A stretch of 64,000 bases of DNA, taken from NCBI GenBank assembly GCA_965247435.1, contig OZ252019.1:5704001-5768000 (forward strand), given 5' to 3'. Positions 18,221-25,106 of this stretch are shown here, one piece after another. The notes beneath the pieces are model-generated. The model was not told the DNA's origin, searched no databases, and saw only the letters and a list, made by a program, of their open reading frames with translations. The first letter of the stretch is position 1. Each line of letters opens with the position of its first letter. The position numbers and the translations under genes are program-made. The stretch comes from Ilyomonas sp965247435 (GTDB taxonomy: Bacteria > Bacteroidota > Bacteroidia > Chitinophagales > Chitinophagaceae).

Positions 18221-19690
18221 ATGCTGCTGCAACAATTCCGGTCGTATTGCAAAGAACAATTTCCGTATGTATCCGCTGCCAACAGCCACTTGTTGCTGGC
18301 GGTAAGCGGCGGCCTCGACAGCGTTGTGCTCACCGATCTTGTGGCTAAAACCGGTTTCTCTTTTACCATAGCGCACTGCAACTTCCAACTGCGCGGCGAA
18401 GAAAGTGTGCGGGATGAAGCATTTGTAAAAAGCCTTGCTGCGCAATACAATAAAGAGGTTGTAATCCGGCAATTCGATACCGAAAGCTATGCAGCGCAAC
18501 ACAAGCTGTCTATCCAGGAGGCAGCCCGTAAGCTGCGCTACGACTGGTTTTCGGAGATACTTGACGGATGGAAAAAAACAGATGTTCATTCCGGTAATGA
18601 ATTCGCCAACCCGCAACCCGTAACCCGCAACCCGCAACCTTCAACCCGCAACCTTCAACCCGCAACCCGCAACCTTCAACCCGCAACTTATCATTATATT
18701 GTTACCGCTCACCATGCCAACGACAACATCGAAACGTTGCTTATCAATTTTTTTCGTGGCACCGGTATCAGCGGCCTGCATGGTATTTTGCCTAAGCAAA
18801 ACAATATCATCCGCCCGCTGCTGTTTGCAAAGCGGGAAGCGATACAACAATATGCGCTGGACCACGGACTAAGCTGGGTAGAAGATTCTTCCAACGCATC
18901 AGACAAATACACGCGCAATTTTTTGCGGCACCAGGTTATTCCTGCTGTTAAAGAAATTTTTGCAAATGCGGAAGATAATTTACTGCAGAACATAGCACGC
19001 TTTCAGGAGGCGGAACAGCTCTATAACCAGTCTGTTTATTTACACAAAAAAAAGCTGCTTGAAGCGAAAGGCAATGAAGTGCACATACCCGTTTTAAAGC
19101 TGCAAAAAACAGTGCCGCTTGCGGCCATTATCTGGGAAATAATTAAAGAATATAATTTTACTGCTGCCCAGGTAAGCGAAGTGGAAAAATTGCTTGATGC
19201 AGAGAACGGAAAGTATGTAGCTTCTTCTACCGATCGCATCATTAGAAACCGTAACTGGCTGATTATTGCGCCTGTACAAACCGAGGCGGCGGCTCATATT
19301 TTAATTGAGGAAAGCGACAGCGAAGTAATATATGAAAATGGTACGCTTACTTTAAAAAACATTCAATATTCAATATTTAATATTCCATCCGCTAATAATA
19401 TTGCCACGCTTAATGCCGCCCATATCCGGTATCCGCTATTGCTGCGCAAATGGAAACGGGGCGATTATTTTTATCCGTTAGGCATGAAGAAAAAAAAGAA
19501 GCTCAGTAAATTTTTTATTGATCTCAAACTCTCTAAGACTGACAAGGAAAAAGTGTGGGTGCTGGAGACGGATAAAAAAATAATTTGGGTAATCGGCTAC
19601 CGGATAGACGACCGTTTTAAGATAACAGACAGTACGAAAGAAACACTGACAATAACGGCCGGAAATGCAACGCCTCAGTTGGCGAAATAA
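18221..19690 (+). CDS. tilS: tRNA(Ile)-lysidine synthase, with in-frame repeat insertion
   Basis: It ligates lysine to C34 of the CAU-anticodon isoleucine tRNA with ATP and is normally essential. The PP-loop SGGLDS is at residues 29-34, HCNFQLRGEES follows, and TAHHANDNIETLL and FFRGTGISGLHG complete the N-terminal domain. The C-terminal RKWKRGDYFYPLGM segment matches the TilS tail domain. At 489 residues it is longer than usual. The excess includes residues 130-156, an N-P-Q-P/T-R repeat encoded by 11 heptamers inserted just before the TAHH motif. The last 16 bp overlap the convergent rhomboid gene. Confidence 0.95.
   Translation: MLLQQFRSYCKEQFPYVSAANSHLLLAVSGGLDSVVLTDLVAKTGFSFTIAHCNFQLRGEESVRDEAFVKSLAAQYNKEVVIRQFDTESYAAQHKLSIQEAARKLRYDWFSEILDGWKKTDVHSGNEFANPQPVTRNPQPSTRNLQPATRNLQPATYHYIVTAHHANDNIETLLINFFRGTGISGLHGILPKQNNIIRPLLFAKREAIQQYALDHGLSWVEDSSNASDKYTRNFLRHQVIPAVKEIFANAEDNLLQNIARFQEAEQLYNQSVYLHKKKLLEAKGNEVHIPVLKLQKTVPLAAIIWEIIKEYNFTAAQVSEVEKLLDAENGKYVASSTDRIIRNRNWLIIAPVQTEAAAHILIEESDSEVIYENGTLTLKNIQYSIFNIPSANNIATLNAAHIRYPLLLRKWKRGDYFYPLGMKKKKKLSKFFIDLKLSKTDKEKVWVLETDKKIIWVIGYRIDDRFKITDSTKETLTITAGNATPQLAK
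18608..18684 (+). repeat. Heptamer minisatellite inside tilS
   Basis: Eleven 7-base units in a row, all variants of AACCCGC (AACCCGC, AACCCGT, AACCTTC). Because 21 bases equal three units, the array stays in frame and encodes a 7-residue period (NPQPVTR, NPQPSTR, NLQPATR). Similar heptamer arrays occur between genes in many Bacteroidota genomes, to my knowledge; finding one inside a core gene is unusual. Confidence 0.9.
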
Positions 19691-20331
19691 CCTTGTACCT
19701 GGCTGATAAAATAAGCCGGTAAATTAATATCCTTAAAAAAATAAAAAGTGCCGATAATAAAAGCAATGCCATACACAGCGCCCCAGAAGTGTGCAGAATG
19801 GTTGATGTGCGAGCCGCCGCGCCGGGACAGGTAAGAAGTAACGATAAGATAGATCGGGCCTAATATAAAAGCCGGTATGCCGATCGGTATAAAAATCAGC
19901 CCTATTTTATCAACCGGGTTGAGCAGCATGTAGGCAAATACAATGGCCGATACTGCCCCCGATGCGCCGAGGCTACGGTAATAGGCATCTTCCTTATGTT
20001 TAATATAAGTAGGCAACAGGCAAACAAATAAGGCTGTCAGGTACAGCACGATATACAGCAGTTTGCCGGTGCCTTCAAAAACCTCTACCAGCGTTAGTTC
20101 TATGATTCTGCCAAAGCCGTAAAAGGCATACATATTAAATGCTAAGTGCATAATGTCGGCATGTATAAAGCCGCAGGTAAAAAAGCGGTACCACTGGTTT
20201 TGCTCGGCTATGGCCGGCGGGTAAAAAATAAGATCGTTGATCATTTTCTGGTTACGGAAAGCCGGCACAGAAACAAGGCAGGTAATCACCACAATGGCCA
20301 GCGTAATAGGAGCATTCATCATGGAGGGCAA
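19675..20331 (-). CDS. Rhomboid family intramembrane serine protease
   Basis: An integral inner-membrane protease of 218 residues with about six hydrophobic segments. The catalytic serine is S124 in a GASGA motif, and the partner histidine is probably H181 in NHSAHFWGA. The HxxxMHLAFNMYAF segment near residues 57-70 is the typical rhomboid loop-1/TM2 region. The substrate is unknown. It starts 12 bp after rlmH on the same strand, a likely operon, and its 3' end overlaps tilS by 16 bp. Confidence 0.93.
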   Translation of the reverse strand: MPSMMNAPITLAIVVITCLVSVPAFRNQKMINDLIFYPPAIAEQNQWYRFFTCGFIHADIMHLAFNMYAFYGFGRIIELTLVEVFEGTGKLLYIVLYLTALFVCLLPTYIKHKEDAYYRSLGASGAVSAIVFAYMLLNPVDKIGLIFIPIGIPAFILGPIYLIVTSYLSRRGGSHINHSAHFWGAVYGIAFIIGTFYFFKDINLPAYFISQVQGYFAN

Positions 20332-20343
20332 GATAATCGTTAA

Positions 20344-20817
20344 TTATACGTGATGGTATTTTTCGTTTCTTAAAATGGTGCAGGCCCGGTAAACCTGTTC
20401 GGCCAGTATCAGCCGCACCAGCATGTGCGGAAATACCAGCGCCGAAAGGCTCCATACCAATTGCGCGCGCTTGAAAAGGGCTTCCTCCACACCATACGCA
20501 CCGCCGATTACAAACACCAGCCGCCGGCAGCTTTCGTTGGCCTTTTGCTGCATTAGCTGCGCTACCTGCGGGGAGGTCATTTGCTTGCCCCGCTCATCCA
20601 GCAGTATTAAAATATCGTCCGGCTGTAACAGTTGCAATACCTGTTTGGCTTCTTCTTTTTTTAATTGCTGCTCTGGCAGCGACGCTGCATTTTTAACCGG
20701 CGGCGCCAATATCCATTCCGCCGTAAAATAATTATTGATGCGTTTGGTGAAATCTTCCACCCCGCTTTTTATATAAGCCTCATGCCGCCTGCCCACGCTG
20801 AGCAATTCAATTTTCAT
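20344..20817 (-). CDS. rlmH: 23S rRNA pseudouridine-1915 N3-methyltransferase RlmH
   Basis: A SPOUT-class methyltransferase that acts on assembled 70S ribosomes. Its 157 residues are the standard length. Key features are LLDERGK near residue 80, VFVIGGAYGV (SAM-binding knot) near 100-110, and the C-terminal LILAEQVYRACTILRNEKYHH block that is nearly invariant in the family. It is upstream of the rhomboid gene and divergent from the serine acetyltransferase gene. Confidence 0.96.
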   Translation of the reverse strand: MKIELLSVGRRHEAYIKSGVEDFTKRINNYFTAEWILAPPVKNAASLPEQQLKKEEAKQVLQLLQPDDILILLDERGKQMTSPQVAQLMQQKANESCRRLVFVIGGAYGVEEALFKRAQLVWSLSALVFPHMLVRLILAEQVYRACTILRNEKYHHV

Positions 20818-20875
20818 ATTGCTAAAGTAAGAACGTTTAAAAGTTTCAGTGTTTACCGGTTTGTTTTAATTTTAA

Positions 20876-20917
20876 GCAGCAGGAAATGAGTTGCCATTGA
20901 TTTCCTGCTGCCCGCTT
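20876..20917 (+). terminator. Terminator-shaped hairpin upstream of rlmH
   Basis: A 12-bp perfect stem (arms 20876-20887 and 20900-20911) with a 12-base loop, followed by CCGCTTTTT on the plus strand. No plus-strand gene ends just before it, so it may end an antisense or small RNA, or be a mobile palindrome. Confidence 0.5.
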
Positions 20918-20956
20918 TTTACCTTTTATAACTCACTATTAATCATTTATTATCCA

Positions 20957-21003
20957 CCTTCGTTCCCTTCTCCAAAAGTGGCGAAGGGTTAGGGAGGAGA
21001 GCT
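20957..21003. repeat. Imperfect palindromic element
   Basis: An interrupted dyad with arms CTTCGTTCCCTTC and GAAGGGTTAGGGAGGAG around a CTCCAAAAGTGG core. It resembles the short GAAGGG/CCCTTC intergenic palindromes scattered through Bacteroidota genomes. No coding potential. Confidence 0.35.
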
Positions 21004-21073
21004 CATTTGTCTGTCAACTGTCATCTAATAACTGCCGGCGCTCTATCTATAACCAACTATCCAACAGCCACTG

Positions 21074-21081
21074 TACTTTTG
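21074..21081 (+). promoter_or_regulatory. Possible Bacteroidota -7 box for the serine acetyltransferase gene
   Basis: TACTTTTG fits the TAnnTTTG -7 consensus of the Bacteroidota primary sigma factor and lies 25 bases before the chosen ATG. I see no good -33 TTTG, so this is weak. Confidence 0.3.
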
Positions 21082-21105
21082 CAGCTATTTAAATTTTTGT
21101 ATTCA

Positions 21106-21915
21106 ATGCAATATCCCGGCTTTATTCTTAATAATGTTTTACCTACCAAAAAACAGGTCAGTTGTTTTATAGAAGGGCTTACCCATTATGTGTTTCCGGT
21201 AGCAGGGGAGCCACAGGTTTTTCTGAAGCAGCACGAGCAGCAATGCGGCTCGCTGCAATCGCAGCTCCGGCAGTTGCTTAACCTTACAGATAAAAAAGAT
21301 GCATTACCGCACGAAGCTATTATTGAAGATTATTTTAATAGCCTGCACAGCACAAAAGATACCCTGCTGCGCGATGCACAATTAATCCTGGACTTCGATC
21401 CGGCTGCTTCTTCGCTGGAAGAAATTATCCTTTGCTACCCGGGCTTCCAGGCTATTACGGTGCACCGGCTTTCGCATACATTATACCGGATGAAAGTACC
21501 CATCCTGCCCCGCATGATGAACGAGTGGGCACACAGCCAAACAGGTATAGACATCAATCCCGGCGCTACCATCGGCAGCCCTTTTTTTATAGATCACGGC
21601 ACCGGCGTTGTAATCGGCGAAACGGCCATCATTGGTAATAACGTAAAAATATACCAGGGTGTAACGCTGGGTGCCCTGGCCGTGCGCAAGGAAGACGCTA
21701 CGCGCAAGCGCCATCCGACGGTGCAGGATAATGTAGTGATCTATGCCGGCAGCACCATCTTAGGCGGTAGCACCATTATTGGCCACGACAGTGTGATCGG
21801 CGGAAACACCTGGCTTACCAACAGCATACCGGCGCACAGCGTAGTGTATCACCAGCACCAGACCGTGGTGAAAGACAGCAAAGACTTTGAAGAGCCGATT
21901 AATTTTGTAATATAA
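21106..21915 (+). CDS. cysE: Serine O-acetyltransferase
   Basis: It makes O-acetylserine from serine and acetyl-CoA, the first step of cysteine synthesis. The frame is open from 21007, but the ATG at 21106 lies below a promoter-like TACTTTTG and gives a normal N-terminus (270 residues). An N-terminal helical domain is followed by a left-handed beta helix of hexapeptide repeats: DINPGATIG, FFIDHGTGVVIGETAIIG, VKIYQGVTLGAL, then a C-terminal NTWLTNSIPAHSVV cap. The catalytic His of the IDHGTG segment is present. There are no sulfur-assimilation neighbours. Confidence 0.92.
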   Translation: MQYPGFILNNVLPTKKQVSCFIEGLTHYVFPVAGEPQVFLKQHEQQCGSLQSQLRQLLNLTDKKDALPHEAIIEDYFNSLHSTKDTLLRDAQLILDFDPAASSLEEIILCYPGFQAITVHRLSHTLYRMKVPILPRMMNEWAHSQTGIDINPGATIGSPFFIDHGTGVVIGETAIIGNNVKIYQGVTLGALAVRKEDATRKRHPTVQDNVVIYAGSTILGGSTIIGHDSVIGGNTWLTNSIPAHSVVYHQHQTVVKDSKDFEEPINFVI

Positions 21916-21969
21916 ATTTCTCCTTGCTATGGCATTATATTAGTAAGCTATAGGCTAAAAGATACACTT

Positions 21970-22287
21970 ATGAATACACAAAACAACGAAAAGGAGCAGG
22001 ACATTCACCTGCAGGCGCCGGGTGAAGCTGTTCAGGACAAACACATAAATTTTTTAGAGAAAGAAGAAACGGGCGCCAACATCACGGATGCGGATAATGC
22101 AGGCGACGACAGCTTTACGCCTATTTACCTCGATGATGACAACACACTGCAAACGCCGGATGAAAAGCGGCACGACGAAAGTGTGGACCCCGGTAAAAGC
22201 ACAACCATGGAAGCCTCGGAAGACGACCTTAACGATACTGCTTTCGACCGGATGAAAGGCGAAGAGAGAACGAATATTGGTGAATAG
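21970..22287 (+). CDS. Small acidic, probably disordered protein
   Basis: I do not recognise this 105-residue protein. It is strongly acidic (many Asp/Glu), lacks hydrophobic segments and cysteines, and is rich in Thr, Asn and Pro, so it is probably unstructured and cytosolic. It lies 54 bp after the serine acetyltransferase gene and is closed by a hairpin terminator. A real gene is likely from its clean ATG, lack of competing frames and terminator. Confidence 0.65.
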   Translation: MNTQNNEKEQDIHLQAPGEAVQDKHINFLEKEETGANITDADNAGDDSFTPIYLDDDNTLQTPDEKRHDESVDPGKSTTMEASEDDLNDTAFDRMKGEERTNIGE

Positions 22288-22313
22288 TAGATAAGCGGTT
22301 AAAATTTATTCCG

Positions 22314-22347
22314 GCGTAGGCAGGTGATACTGTTTACGCTTTTTTTA
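22314..22347 (+). terminator. Intrinsic terminator after the acidic protein gene
   Basis: An 8-bp stem with two G-U pairs (arms 22314-22321 and 22332-22339) and a 10-base loop, followed by seven T. It ends plus-strand transcription in front of the convergent S41 gene, whose stop it touches. Confidence 0.65.
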
Positions 22348-23520
22348 TTCTATTATTTGTGTAATGGCTGCTTCCAGTGCGGCATCGCGGCCACTACTCA
22401 GCGCAGCCGCATTATAGGGCACAACAACATCCGGCGGAAAGCCCTTGCCTTCATAAACAGTCTTGTTAATGTACCGGAATTCGCTGGAGGAAGTATAGGC
22501 GAATAAGAAATTAGCAGCCGTAAATTGTCCGCCATTAAAATTAGGATTGGGCGAGAGCGGGCCGTTGGCGCCCCACGTTATTTCGCCGATAAACGTACCA
22601 TTGGGCATTGTGCTGATAGCCATAGTGGTGAGTTCGGCAAGGCTTACCGAGTAGCTGTCTGCAAGGGCAATGATGGGTACCGTAATCGCTTTGGCAGTGG
22701 GCTGAGGAGTAATGATCGCCGGTGCCCAGGGTGTATAATCAAGCCTGCCGTTGCCGCTCTTATAGCGGGTAGCGCCAAACGTTAATGGCGATGTTATTAT
22801 CCTGCCCAGCAGGAAATTCAGATCTTCTACTTCGCCGCCAAAGTTGCCGCGCACATCTATAATCACACCTTTTAACGAGGCGGGGTTGGCCAGCTTTGAA
22901 AATAAATAATCCAATACCGGTTTTACGCCGTTGCCGGTGCCCGACTCGTAAGACGACTTAAGGCCGAATATATTGCAGTAGAAGTAAAGGATATTTTGAT
23001 TAATTGTACCGGCAAGCGCAAAGCGGTATTCGCTGGCATCAGTAGTACTGTCGTAGCCATACACAAAATCGTTATTTAAATACTCCGCTGCATAATTAGG
23101 GTAAAACACATAACCATGAAAGTCGCTGCTTTTCATCTTGCGGCCATACGAAGGGTTAATACTGGAATCCGTTACTTGCGGGTAGCTGAAACTGAGATTA
23201 TAGTGTGAGTCCACTAATCCCTGCGTCATCAGCCGGAAATAATTAACGGATTTGCGCACATCATTGGAGTCGTTAATATTCAGCCTGTCGAAAACCGGTT
23301 TGTAGCGCGTGTACATGCCATCCCAGTTGGTGGTATCGATATCCCAGAAAACATAGTTATTATTCATGCCATTCCAGAAAGCGTCAAACACCTCGCTGAA
23401 AGTGCCATCCACATAGTTCTCCGGCCTGTTTACGTTTTCAATATTTTTTGTACAGGCACTGATAAGCATAATCAGCAGCAGTAGGGGCAGGCACAGGTAA
23501 GCGCGTGTTTTCCGGTTCAT
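22345..23520 (-). CDS. S41 family peptidase, lipoprotein
   Basis: A C-terminal-processing-protease-like enzyme, probably anchored in the outer or inner membrane facing the periplasm. The chosen ATG at 23520 gives a lipoprotein signal (LLLIMLISAC, lipobox LISAC). The frame runs 21 codons further up, without signal character. The S41 core shows VIIDVRGNFGG near residue 220 and a LADSYSVSLAE segment holding the likely catalytic Ser. I see no PDZ domain, so it resembles the short Bacteroidota S41 lipoproteins. It follows an outer-membrane beta-barrel gene by 22 bp, suggesting a two-gene envelope operon. Confidence 0.88.
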   Translation of the reverse strand: MNRKTRAYLCLPLLLLIMLISACTKNIENVNRPENYVDGTFSEVFDAFWNGMNNNYVFWDIDTTNWDGMYTRYKPVFDRLNINDSNDVRKSVNYFRLMTQGLVDSHYNLSFSYPQVTDSSINPSYGRKMKSSDFHGYVFYPNYAAEYLNNDFVYGYDSTTDASEYRFALAGTINQNILYFYCNIFGLKSSYESGTGNGVKPVLDYLFSKLANPASLKGVIIDVRGNFGGEVEDLNFLLGRIITSPLTFGATRYKSGNGRLDYTPWAPAIITPQPTAKAITVPIIALADSYSVSLAELTTMAISTMPNGTFIGEITWGANGPLSPNPNFNGGQFTAANFLFAYTSSSEFRYINKTVYEGKGFPPDVVVPYNAAALSSGRDAALEAAITQIIE

Positions 23521-23542
23521 AAGTCTGTATTTAAAAGCATTG

Positions 23543-24292
23543 TTATTGGGCGGCCCTTTTTCCGAAACTCCGCATACAGCCAATCGTAACGCTGTACGTC
23601 TCGTTATATCGGGGCGTTTGATTAATCATATAATTTTTCTGCATGTCGGTGATGGCCTGTGTATATCTGCCTTCGGCAAACAGCTGGTAACTGCTGTTAA
23701 GTGCATAGCTGATGCCGGCACCCGCTACCCAGCCGGCTTCTATCCGGTTATCGCGGCGCGTATCAAATGCATATTTTTCGTTGTAGGCATAAGGGTTGGT
23801 AAAGTTGTAAAATGTGTTCGTCGCGGTTACACTATCTACCGGATCAAGTACATTGGCCAGCGTGCCTTTTACGTGGCCGGTAACCCAGTAAGCGCCATAA
23901 GCGCCCAGGTTGAAGAAGCCCTGCAGCTTTTGACCGCCAAACATAAAATGCGCCAGCAGCGGAAGCTGCACATAGCTGTTGGTGCTGGTTTGATAAATGC
24001 CCCTGTAAAAAGAAGACCTTTCCAGCGTATAGCTTTTTTGTATAAAGGTCGGGTCGGTTTCTATAGCAAACCAGGTAGCCAGTTTGTACTGTACCGGCAG
24101 GCCAACAGAAAAGCCATTGCCGGGTTTATAATTACTGAAATCGCGGTTGGCAAAATTGGTTTGCAGGTAAGTCCGGTTGTAGCCGCTTTCTATACCTGCC
24201 GACAGCTGCGCCATACCCGTAAAACAAATTGTCCAGACTGCTAAAGCTGTTACTCCTCTTTGAAAGAGTTTAATAACCGGTTGCGGTATCAT
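23543..24292 (-). CDS. Outer-membrane beta-barrel protein (porin-family/PorT-like)
   Basis: About 249 residues from the ATG at 24292, with an N-terminal signal peptide ending near FTGMAQ. An upstream ATG at 24343 only adds a second hydrophobic run. The mature part alternates polar and hydrophobic residues with many aromatic-ended strands (for example FSVGLPVQYKLATWFAIE and YQLFAEGRYTQAI) and ends with an SVTIGCMRSFGKR strand, typical of the OMP_b-brl_2 type. Its function is unknown, and it lies just upstream of the S41 lipoprotein gene. Confidence 0.83.
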   Translation of the reverse strand: MIPQPVIKLFQRGVTALAVWTICFTGMAQLSAGIESGYNRTYLQTNFANRDFSNYKPGNGFSVGLPVQYKLATWFAIETDPTFIQKSYTLERSSFYRGIYQTSTNSYVQLPLLAHFMFGGQKLQGFFNLGAYGAYWVTGHVKGTLANVLDPVDSVTATNTFYNFTNPYAYNEKYAFDTRRDNRIEAGWVAGAGISYALNSSYQLFAEGRYTQAITDMQKNYMINQTPRYNETYSVTIGCMRSFGKRAAQ

Positions 24293-24977
24293 GTAAAATA
24301 TATTAATGAAAAATGAAAACAGTAATGCGCTATACAAATACACTGGTTGGCTTATTTATAACGCAGGAACAGGCTTTATACTATATTTTATCAGCAGATA
24401 ACAGACCAACTATTACATTTTGTAAGCGGATGCTTAAAATTCCGCCAGTATGTCCCTTTCAAAACAGTTGGCTTAACGGGTCAGGGTTGAAGATTTTGGA
24501 GGTAAATAATCCTGGGTAACCTGACAGCTAATAGAATTCTATTTACACAACCACATTCAAAAGGATGTCCTGCCTGCTTTACCGAGTTATTTTCAAAGTA
24601 TAGGAGAAATTTTAGCATTTTAAAGCAGCAGCGGCCACTTGCCGCCACCGGCATGATGGCCATCATCATTCAGGTTTTTATAAAGCAATTCCAAACAAAC
24701 ACTAAAAATTTTCTGTAGTTCTGTTATACACAGCGGCCAAACATTATCACTATACGTACAGCTTTTAAATAAACGCATAGCTTCTTACACTCAGCAGCAT
24801 TATAAATGAAAGGCAGCCCGTATGTATAAAGAAAAGCATAGCTGAATGGACTGCTTGTTCCAACAGATAACAAAAATTTTTCCCAACACTTAAAACCGGA
24901 GTTTTCCTATTTCCGTATATAGAGTACAACAGTTTGTTCCGTTGTAATGCTTCTTTTTGTGGGGAAAAGGAGTTAAG

Positions 24978-25010
24978 CCCTGTAGGCGAAAGCTTGCAGG
25001 GTCTTTTTTT
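24978..25010 (+). terminator. GAAA-capped hairpin with T-tract
   Basis: A 10-bp stem (arms 24978-24987 and 24992-25001, two G-U pairs) closed by a GAAA tetraloop and followed by TCTTTTTTT on the plus strand. This is an excellent intrinsic terminator shape, but no plus-strand gene precedes it, so a small RNA may end here. Confidence 0.65.
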
Positions 25011-25013
25011 GGC

Positions 25014-25041
25014 CCCCTTCAGTGTTTAAACGCTGAAGGGG
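25014..25041. terminator. Near-perfect 28-base palindrome
   Basis: Arms 25014-25027 and 25028-25041 pair over 14 bases with one G-U. It begins 4 bases after the T-tract of the preceding hairpin. On the minus strand it lies 66 bp after the alpha-galactosidase stop, so it may protect or end that transcript, although no T-run follows on that strand. Confidence 0.45.
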
Positions 25042-25106
25042 ATAAAAAGGAAATTGGGATGTTTAATTTCAAAACAGGTGGAAACGTTATTAAGAAAGGT
25101 ATATAC

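Larger units (their letters stand above)
24293..25106. other. Intergenic region with paired hairpins
   Basis: About 800 bases without a convincing gene between two leftward genes. It holds the two adjacent hairpins listed separately (24978-25041), an AT-rich half (24700-24940) with no clear signal, and the upstream region of the beta-barrel gene. The plus-strand frame at 24957-25241 runs into the galactosidase antisense strand and is not credible. Confidence 0.5.

Noticed and set aside
18608..18684. CRISPR-like repeated pattern
   Set aside because: Units are 7 bases and contiguous without spacers; it is a minisatellite within tilS.
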